Shown here piece after piece: positions 1 through 5,044 of a DNA stretch of 7,581 nt. Within the stretch, counting starts at the first letter, position 1. The number at the start of each line of letters is the position of its first letter. Below the pieces are notes generated by a model that saw only the letters and a list, made by a program, of their open reading frames with translations, did not search any database and was not told where the DNA came from. The stretch is taken from the NCBI GenBank assembly GCA_023254015.1, contig JALQYS010000010.1, positions 1 through 7,581 on the forward strand, in the 5' to 3' direction. This DNA is from Paracoccaceae bacterium. Lineage in GTDB: Bacteria; Pseudomonadota; Alphaproteobacteria; Rhodobacterales; Rhodobacteraceae. The position numbers and the translations under genes were made by a program.

Positions 1-747
1 CAGCGCATCGACGACAAAGCGGAAGCGGCCCGACTCCACAAGGTCTTTGGCCGCAGTTTCAAGCACATAGCCCGCCCCGCCCATCGCCTGCAACAAGGAC
101 ACCACCGAGGCGCTTTGCCCGACCGAGATCGGCGAGCCAACCAGATCGGGGGTGACCTGACGGTGCATCGCCTCGAATGCAGGCGAGAAATGCGAGAAGA
201 TGAAGGTCTCGGGCCGGACCTCGGCCAGCAGGTTGGTATCGGCGCTGACCATGTGATAGGCCACGTCGCCCACGCTTTCGAAATGCAGGTCGGGGTGGGG
301 TTTCGGGGCGAACATCACCGCGAAATCCAGAACGCCTGTCAGCACATCGGCGCACATCTGGTTGGAATAGTCCGGCTCGATATAAAAGGCGGTGTCGGGA
401 AAGGCGCGGCGGAAGGCCGAGACCCATTCCCCGATATGCTGGGCGGCCAGATCGTTCTGGATGCCGATGCGGACCAGATGCGCGCCCTGATGCGGCACCT
501 GAATCCGCCGCTTGGCCTCGTTCCATTCATGGCGCAGGGTGCGGGCGTGGCTTTCAAACCGCTTGCCTTCGGTGGTCAGATCGGTGCCAGCGCGCGACCG
601 CGTGAACAGGCGCGAGCCGACCGCCGCCTCCAGCGTCTGCACGCGGGCCGAGACCGAAGATTGCGTGATGTTCAGCCGTTCGGCGGTGCGGTGAAAGCTG
701 CGCGTTTCCACCAGATCAAGGAAGGTATCCAGAAGTTCGATTTGCAT
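1..747 (-). CDS. LysR-family transcriptional regulator (3' end outside window)
   Basis: The minus strand is open from the ATG at 747 to the window edge, giving 249 codons without a stop. LysR regulators are usually about 300 residues, so roughly the last 50 are missing. Residues 1-60 form the typical winged helix-turn-helix: the protein opens MQIELLDTFLDLVETRSF, followed by the recognition region LNITQSSVSARVQTLE (about 25-40) and the wing with RLFTRS at 46-51. Residues from about 88 on read as the periplasmic-binding-like effector domain, including GIQNDLAA near 95-102. A weak AGG lies seven bases before the ATG. The gene diverges from the flavoenzyme at 854, and a perfect LysR-type dyad lies between them. 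The usual inference is autorepression plus effector-dependent activation of the flavoenzyme operon. The effector is unknown; an N-methylated amino acid is a guess from context. Confidence 0.93.
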   Translation of the reverse strand, partial: MQIELLDTFLDLVETRSFHRTAERLNITQSSVSARVQTLEAAVGSRLFTRSRAGTDLTTEGKRFESHARTLRHEWNEAKRRIQVPHQGAHLVRIGIQNDLAAQHIGEWVSAFRRAFPDTAFYIEPDYSNQMCADVLTGVLDFAVMFAPKPHPDLHFESVGDVAYHMVSADTNLLAEVRPETFIFSHFSPAFEAMHRQVTPDLVGSPISVGQSASVVSLLQAMGGAGYVLETAAKDLVESGRFRFVVDAL

Positions 748-761
748 GGGGCTGCCTGCTC

Positions 762-780
762 TGATCGCTTTTCCTGATCA
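762..780. promoter_or_regulatory. Probable LysR-type regulator binding box (T-N11-A)
   Basis: The sequence reads TGATC, nine bases, GATCA, a perfect inverted repeat with 5-base arms. It contains ATC-N9-GAT and therefore the T-N11-A signature of LysR-type recognition sites (T765, A777). Its centre near 771 lies about 65 bases before the transcription start predicted from the promoter at 801-829, the classical position of a LysR recognition site. It also lies 15-33 bases upstream of the LysR start codon, which would suit autorepression. The binding protein is inferred from adjacency, not shown. Confidence 0.6.
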
Positions 781-800
781 ATACCGCAGGTCTTGGCCGA

Positions 801-829
801 TTGAAAGACGGATGAAGCCGCCCGATACT
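801..829 (+). promoter_or_regulatory. Candidate sigma-70 promoter of the first flavoenzyme operon
   Basis: A -35 element TTGAAA (801-806, 5 of 6 to consensus) is separated by 17 bases from a -10 element GATACT (824-829, 4 of 6). Transcription would start near 836, leaving a leader of about 18 bases before the ATG at 854. A looser dyad GTCTT-N10-AAGAC (790-809) overlaps the -35 element and could be a secondary activator contact. The main support is the fit with the upstream LysR-type box. Confidence 0.45.
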
Positions 830-853
830 GCGCGCAAATAAACGGAGCGAACC

Positions 854-3295
854 ATGTCCGATTTCCCCACCTCTGCCCGCGTCGTCATTATTGGAGGCGG
901 TGCCGTTGGCGCGTCAAGCCTGTACCATTTGTGCAAGGCCGGATGGACCGATGTGGTGTTGCTGGAAAAGAACGAGTTGACCGCAGGCAGCACATGGCAT
1001 GCGGCGGGCAATGTGCCGACGTTTTCGTCAAGCTGGTCGATCATGAACATGCAGCGCTATTCGGCGCAGCTTTATCGCGGTCTGGGCGAGGCGGTCGACT
1101 ACCCGATGAACTATCACGTCACCGGATCGGTGCGTCTGGCCCATACCAAGGAACGCCTTCAGGAATTCCAGCGCGTTGTCGGCATGGGGCGCTATCAGGG
1201 GATGGACCTGAAAATCCTGACGCCGGACGAGATCAAATCGGTTTATCCCTTCCTTGAAACCCACGATCTGGTGGGCGCGCTTTACGACCCCTACGACGGC
1301 GACATCGACCCCGCACAGTTGACGCAGGCGCTGGCCAAGGGCGCGCGTCAGATGGGTGCGCGGATCGAACGCTTTTGCCCCGCCACGGGTGTGCGCCGTG
1401 AAGGTGACGAATGGGTGGTCGAAACCCACAAGGGCGACATCCGCTGCGAAATCGTGGTGAACGCCGCCGGCTATTACGCCCGCGAAGTCGGCAAGTGGTT
1501 TGGCCGCGACGTGCCGATGATGGTGATGAGCCATCAGTATATGCTGTTCGACACCATCCCCGAGCTGGAAACGTGGTCCAAGGACGTGGGCCACAAGCTG
1601 CCGCTTTTGCGCGATGTGGACAGCTCCTACTACCTGCGGCAGGAAAAGAACGGCTTCAACCTTGGCCCCTATGAGGGCAACTGCAAGGCGCATTGGGTCA
1701 CCAAAGACGATCCCTTCCCCGAGGATTTCAGCTTTCAACTGTTCCCCGATGATCTGGAACGCCTGGAATGGCACATCAATGACGCGATGGAGCGGGTGCC
1801 GCTTCTGGCCAAGGCGGGGCTTTCCAAGGTCATCAATGGCCCGATCCCCTATACCCCCGATGGCAACCCGCTGATCGGCCCGATGCCCGGCGTTCCGAAT
1901 GCGTTCGAGGCTTGCGTCTTTACCTTTGGCATTTGCCAGGCCGGGGGCGCGGGCAAGGTGCTGGCGGAATGGGTGACCGAAGGCGCGACCGAATGGGACA
2001 TGTGGTCCTGCGACCCGCGCCGGTTCACCGGCTTTGAAGACCCGGATTATTGCGTGAAAAAGGGGATGGAGGTTTACGGCCACGAATATGCCATCCACTT
2101 CCCGCACCATTCCTGGCCGGAGGGGCGCGACAAGAAACTGTCGGCCGTGCATCAGCACACCAAGGCGCTGGGTGCGGTCTATGCCCCCTATAACGGTTGG
2201 GAGCGCGCCGCATGGTATGCCCGGCCCGGCGATGACACCTCAGAACAGGCGCAGCGCACATGGGACCGCGAAGGCCCGTGGTTTGGCGCGGTGCGCGAGG
2301 AATGTCAGGCGGTGCGCGATGCGGCCGGTATTCTGGATCTGCCCGGTTTCTCGCGCCTTGTCCTGAAAGGGGCAGGGGCGGCGGACTGGCTGGGCCAGCA
2401 GATCACCGGCAAGGTGCCGAATGTGGGCCGTCTGGGTCTGGCCTATTTCGCCGATGACAAGGGCCGGATCGTGACGGAAATGTCGGTGGCGCGCCTGGGC
2501 GAAAATGAGTTCACCCTCATCACCGCCGCTACGGCGCAGTCGCATGACTGGGAATGGCTGAAGCGCCACCTTGCGCCGGGGCTGAGCCTGACCGACCACA
2601 CCGCCGAATGGTCAACGCAAATCCTGACCGGCCCGAAATCCCGCGCCATCCTGGCCGAGGTTTGCGATGCCGATCTCTCCAAGGGCTGGCTGACCCATCA
2701 GACCGCCCGCATCGCCGGGGCCGAGGTCTGGCTGTGCCGGGTGTCCTTCGCGGGCGAACTGGGTTGGGAAATCCATTCGAAGGTCGCTGATACCGAGGCG
2801 GTCTGGAACGCCGTCATGCGCGCCGGCAAGGGTCATGGCCTGCGCCCCTTTGGCATGTTCGCGCTGAACGCGCTTCGCGTCGAAAAGGGCTACCGCGCCT
2901 GGAAAGGGGACCTCTCGACCGATTACACCATCCTGCAAGGCGGGCTGGAGCGGTTTGTCGACTGGTCCAAGCCCAGTTTCCGCGGCAAGGCCGCGCTTGA
3001 GGCGGAAAAACAGCGCGGGCTGACCAAGCGTTTTGCGACGCTGGTGATCGAGGCGGGCGAGCAAGACCCGCCCTATATGTCGACCATCTGGCACGACGGC
3101 AAAGTCGTGGGCGAACTGACCAGCGGCTATTACGGCCACCGGGTTGGCGCCTGCATCGGGCTTGGCATGCTGAAGGCCGAGGTGAACGTGCCCGGCACTA
3201 GGGTTCAGGTCGAAATCTTCGGCACGCTTTACCCGGCGGTGGTGCAGCAGGACGCGCCCCTTTGGGATGCCAAGAACGAACGCATCCGGGCATGA
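854..3295 (+). CDS. Dimethylglycine dehydrogenase-type FAD/folate oxidoreductase
   Basis: This 813-residue cytoplasmic flavoenzyme has no signal peptide or membrane segment. Residues 8-385 form the DAO-type FAD domain: the dinucleotide-binding GGGAVG at 14-19, ribose-binding E38, and TAGSTWHAAG with H49, the histidine that carries covalent FAD in mammalian dimethylglycine dehydrogenase. HQY (227-229) and YYLRQE (259-264) are likely active-site segments. A linker domain follows, then a GcvT aminomethyltransferase domain from about 430 (FAGELGWE at 632-639) and a GcvT C-terminal barrel (about 710-805). Known family chemistry oxidises an N-methyl group and passes the one-carbon unit to tetrahydrofolate, with electrons usually going to ETF; no ETF genes are in the window. 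The order and many blocks match mammalian dimethylglycine dehydrogenase, but the AAGNVPTFSSSW stretch after H49 differs and Q695 replaces a usual Glu, so the substrate could be another N-methylated amine. GGAG six bases before the ATG supports the start. The stop overlaps the next gene. Confidence 0.93.
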   Translation: MSDFPTSARVVIIGGGAVGASSLYHLCKAGWTDVVLLEKNELTAGSTWHAAGNVPTFSSSWSIMNMQRYSAQLYRGLGEAVDYPMNYHVTGSVRLAHTKERLQEFQRVVGMGRYQGMDLKILTPDEIKSVYPFLETHDLVGALYDPYDGDIDPAQLTQALAKGARQMGARIERFCPATGVRREGDEWVVETHKGDIRCEIVVNAAGYYAREVGKWFGRDVPMMVMSHQYMLFDTIPELETWSKDVGHKLPLLRDVDSSYYLRQEKNGFNLGPYEGNCKAHWVTKDDPFPEDFSFQLFPDDLERLEWHINDAMERVPLLAKAGLSKVINGPIPYTPDGNPLIGPMPGVPNAFEACVFTFGICQAGGAGKVLAEWVTEGATEWDMWSCDPRRFTGFEDPDYCVKKGMEVYGHEYAIHFPHHSWPEGRDKKLSAVHQHTKALGAVYAPYNGWERAAWYARPGDDTSEQAQRTWDREGPWFGAVREECQAVRDAAGILDLPGFSRLVLKGAGAADWLGQQITGKVPNVGRLGLAYFADDKGRIVTEMSVARLGENEFTLITAATAQSHDWEWLKRHLAPGLSLTDHTAEWSTQILTGPKSRAILAEVCDADLSKGWLTHQTARIAGAEVWLCRVSFAGELGWEIHSKVADTEAVWNAVMRAGKGHGLRPFGMFALNALRVEKGYRAWKGDLSTDYTILQGGLERFVDWSKPSFRGKAALEAEKQRGLTKRFATLVIEAGEQDPPYMSTIWHDGKVVGELTSGYYGHRVGACIGLGMLKAEVNVPGTRVQVEIFGTLYPAVVQQDAPLWDAKNERIRA

Positions 3296-4329
3296 GCGAG
3301 GTTCCGGCCACCATGTGCGGCGTGCAACTGACAGGCCACGGCGGGCCGGAAAAGCTCGTCTGGCGCGAGGATATCCCCGTGCCGCGACCGGGCCCGGGTG
3401 AGGTGCTGGTGCGTGTGCTGGCCGCTGGCGTCAACATGACCGATCTCAACACCCGCAAGGGCTGGTATGGGGGCGAGGGGCGGGCGGCCGGTTGGGCGGG
3501 CGAGATGGCCTTTCCGCGTATCCAGGGGTCTGACCTGTGCGGCCGGGTGGTGGCGCTGGGCGAAGGGGTGGCGGGCTTCCCCCTTGGCGCGCGGGTGATC
3601 TGCCCGACCAATCAGCACGAGCCGACCAAGGGCAATCCGATCAACTTCGTCTCGATCGGGTCCGAGTTTGACGGGGCCTTCGCGCAATATTGTCTGGTGA
3701 AGGCGAAACATCTGCATGATGTCACGGCCTCGCCCCTGACCGATATCGAGATTGGTGCCATGCCCTGCGCCTATGGCACGGCGCATAACCTTCTGACCCG
3801 CGCACAGGTGGCGGTGGGCGAGCGGGTGCTGGTCACCGGGGCCTCGGGCGGGGTGGGGCTGGCGGCGGTGCAACTGGCGCTGTTGCGCGGGGCCGAGGTG
3901 ACGGGGCAATGCAGCCTGTCGAAATCCGCCGCCCTGCGCGGCTTTGGCGCCAGCATCCTGTCGCGCGATACGACCCCGCCGCGCCAATCCTTTGACGTGG
4001 TGATTGACGTGGTGGGCGGCGAGGGCTGGCAAGACCGGCTGGACAGCTTACGCCCCGGCGGACGCTATGCCACGAGCGGCGCGGTGGCCGGGCCGATGGT
4101 CAAGGGCGATCTGCGCCGCGTCTATCTGAACGATCTGACGATCTATGGCGCCACCCATCAGCCGCGCGAGGTCTTTGCGGGGCTGGTGACGATCATCAAC
4201 ACTGGCCGCATCCGGCCCGTGGTGTCGAACACCTACCCCTTGCGCGACATTGCCCGCGCGCAAGGCGATCTGGAGGCCGGGCGCTATGCCGGCAAGCTGG
4301 TGCTGATCCCGCCCGAGGCCGCGCCATGA
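3292..4329 (+). CDS. MDR-family oxidoreductase, zinc-free, quinone-oxidoreductase-like
   Basis: This is a 345-residue medium-chain dehydrogenase/reductase. The N-terminal GroES-like domain (about 8-140) includes GPGEVLVRVLAAGVNMTDLN (35-54) and GSDLCG (79-84). The Rossmann domain carries VTGASGGVGLAAVQ (181-194), where the glycines bind NAD(P)H, and IDVVGG at 238-243. The structural-zinc cysteine cluster of alcohol dehydrogenases is absent and Asn/Asp (NMTD) occupies the region of the first catalytic zinc ligand, so a zinc-independent reductase of the quinone oxidoreductase/enoyl reductase kind is likely. I start it at the ATG that overlaps the flavoenzyme stop (ATGA, 3292-3295), which implies translational coupling; no strong ribosome site is seen. 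A start ten codons upstream is possible but would extend into the flavoenzyme coding sequence without a domain reason. Its role may be reduction of an unsaturated or carbonyl product of the same pathway, which is inference only. Automatic annotation may call it a zinc-binding alcohol dehydrogenase. Confidence 0.9.
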   Translation: MSEVPATMCGVQLTGHGGPEKLVWREDIPVPRPGPGEVLVRVLAAGVNMTDLNTRKGWYGGEGRAAGWAGEMAFPRIQGSDLCGRVVALGEGVAGFPLGARVICPTNQHEPTKGNPINFVSIGSEFDGAFAQYCLVKAKHLHDVTASPLTDIEIGAMPCAYGTAHNLLTRAQVAVGERVLVTGASGGVGLAAVQLALLRGAEVTGQCSLSKSAALRGFGASILSRDTTPPRQSFDVVIDVVGGEGWQDRLDSLRPGGRYATSGAVAGPMVKGDLRRVYLNDLTIYGATHQPREVFAGLVTIINTGRIRPVVSNTYPLRDIARAQGDLEAGRYAGKLVLIPPEAAP

Positions 4330-4331
4330 CC

Positions 4332-4883
4332 CTAATAGATCGGCGGCGAGATCACCCAGATCACCACGGCGGGCGTGTCGCCGGGGTTCTCCCATGCATA
4401 GGCGCGGCCCTTGAACTGAAAGCTGTCGCCCGCCTGCAGGGTGGTGGTCACCTCGCCCAGGGACAGCACCAGTGTGCCCGAGATCACCACGCCGCCATCC
4501 TCGCGGTCGGCAGTTTGCTGGCCACGACCCTTGGCGCGGGGGGCGAAGGTGGATTGGATCATCTCGAACCCGCCGGTCAGGCTGGGCGAGAGGAGTTCTT
4601 CGGACAGGCCCTTTGCCAGATCGCCCAAGGCCACCCGGTCGGCGGCGCGCTGGATCAACCCTCGCTCCGAGGCATCGCGGGCGGCCGAGCGGAAGAAGAA
4701 GCTGATCGTCAGCCCGAAATGTTCCGCAATCCGGGCAAGGTCTGGAATGGCGGGCGTGGTCTGGCCGCGTTCCACCTGGCTCAGCCAGCCGACCGAGCGG
4801 TCAAGCGCCGTCGCAAGCTCTTGCAGCGTCATCCCGCGCGATTTCCGCAGCGCACGGATGTCGGGGCCGAGAGGGTCGGTCAT
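4332..4883 (-). CDS. XRE-family regulator with C-terminal cupin domain
   Basis: This 183-residue cytoplasmic DNA-binding protein has an N-terminal HTH_3 domain at about 8-62, opening IRALRKSRGMTLQELA, with recognition-helix region SVGWLSQVERGQTTPAI (30-46). A short linker leads to a cupin barrel at about 105-180, marked by VVISGTLVLSLG (132-143), LQAGDSFQF (149-157) and ENPGD (165-169). Members of this class sense small molecules through the cupin and usually regulate neighbouring catabolic or transport genes and themselves. The usual cupin metal ligands (HxH...E and the later His) are not seen, so metal-free ligand binding is likely. The start at 4883 is preferred because AAGGAG lies six bases upstream; an ATG two codons earlier would sit directly on that ribosome site. 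The gene diverges from the second flavoenzyme across a dyad-rich gap and converges with the MDR gene, with two bases between the stops. Confidence 0.94.
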   Translation of the reverse strand: MTDPLGPDIRALRKSRGMTLQELATALDRSVGWLSQVERGQTTPAIPDLARIAEHFGLTISFFFRSAARDASERGLIQRAADRVALGDLAKGLSEELLSPSLTGGFEMIQSTFAPRAKGRGQQTADREDGGVVISGTLVLSLGEVTTTLQAGDSFQFKGRAYAWENPGDTPAVVIWVISPPIY

Positions 4884-4889
4884 GTGCAT

Positions 4890-4895
4890 CTCCTT
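4890..4895 (-). promoter_or_regulatory. Ribosome binding site of the XRE-cupin gene
   Basis: On the minus strand the sequence is AAGGAG followed by ATGCAC and then ATG. The six-base spacing fits the ATG at 4883. The in-frame ATG immediately after the GGAG has no spacing and is rejected, as is the longer open frame reaching 4955. Confidence 0.75.
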
Positions 4896-4906
4896 TGGCG
4901 CGCAGG

Positions 4907-4916
4907 TTTGGCCAAA
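4907..4916. repeat. Perfect 10-base palindrome in the XRE-cupin leader
   Basis: TTTGGCCAAA is its own reverse complement. It lies upstream of the XRE-cupin ribosome site, in the probable 5' untranslated region of that gene. It could be an accessory operator or chance; nothing else in the window matches it in a regulatory position. Confidence 0.3.
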
Positions 4917-4948
4917 GCCGGGCCTCTGGCAAGGGGTGGGGTGAAGGA

Positions 4949-4961
4949 ATTTCACAGAAAT
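4949..4961. promoter_or_regulatory. Candidate operator 1, ATTTC-ACA-GAAAT
   Basis: This is a perfect inverted repeat with 5-base arms and a 3-base spacer, about 66 bases upstream of the XRE-cupin start. Its half-site TTTCA/GAAAT recurs in the dyad at 4985-4994. The size fits a dimeric XRE helix-turn-helix protein. Assignment to the adjacent regulator is inferred from location. Confidence 0.45.
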
Positions 4962-4980
4962 CCACCAAAAATGAAAAAAT
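4951..4980 (+). promoter_or_regulatory. Weak candidate promoter for the second flavoenzyme
   Basis: TTCACA (4951-4956, 5 of 6 to the -35 consensus) is followed after 18 bases by AAAAAT (4975-4980, 4 of 6 to the -10 consensus). It lies in the AT-rich island and overlaps the first operator candidate, so bound regulator would block it. An alternative is TTGAAA (4984-4989) as the -35 element, but the matching -10 is poor. Low confidence. Confidence 0.25.
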
Positions 4981-5000
4981 TAATTGAAATTTCATTTTGG
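4965..5000. promoter_or_regulatory. Candidate operator 2, nested AT-rich dyad
   Basis: The left arm CCAAAAATGAAA (4965-4976) pairs with the right arm TTTCATTTTGG (4990-5000), with one extra A in the left arm. Inside lies a perfect 10-base palindrome TGAAATTTCA (4985-4994) and AATTAATT (4978-4985). The stretch is strikingly AT-rich for this GC-rich window. It sits midway between the divergent XRE-cupin and flavoenzyme genes and shares TTTCA/TGAAA half-sites with the dyad at 4949-4961, so it probably forms part of the regulator's control region. Confidence 0.45.
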
Positions 5001-5044
5001 GCGGCGCAGAACCGGCGCATCCCCAACCTGAAAGGCATCTGACC

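Noticed and set aside
115..777. A 220-codon plus-strand open frame over the LysR gene
   Set aside because: It lies codon-on-codon opposite the LysR frame, whose helix-turn-helix is clear. The plus-strand protein shows no family features.
748..800. A promoter for the LysR gene on the minus strand
   Set aside because: TTTCAA and TATTGA with 17-base spacing can be drawn, but each matches only 3 of 6 consensus bases, so it is not listed.
1028..2158. A 376-codon open frame on the minus strand opposite the first flavoenzyme
   Set aside because: It has the same GC-driven shadow composition, no domain and no convincing ribosome site.
3229..4032. A 267-codon minus-strand open frame opposite the MDR gene
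   Set aside because: It is a shadow of the MDR coding sequence, with His/Arg-rich low-information content and no domain.
4884..4955. N-terminal extension of the XRE-cupin protein to 4955
   Set aside because: The added residues do not belong to the HTH fold, the extension would cover the ribosome site at 4890-4895, and it reaches the operator-like dyad.
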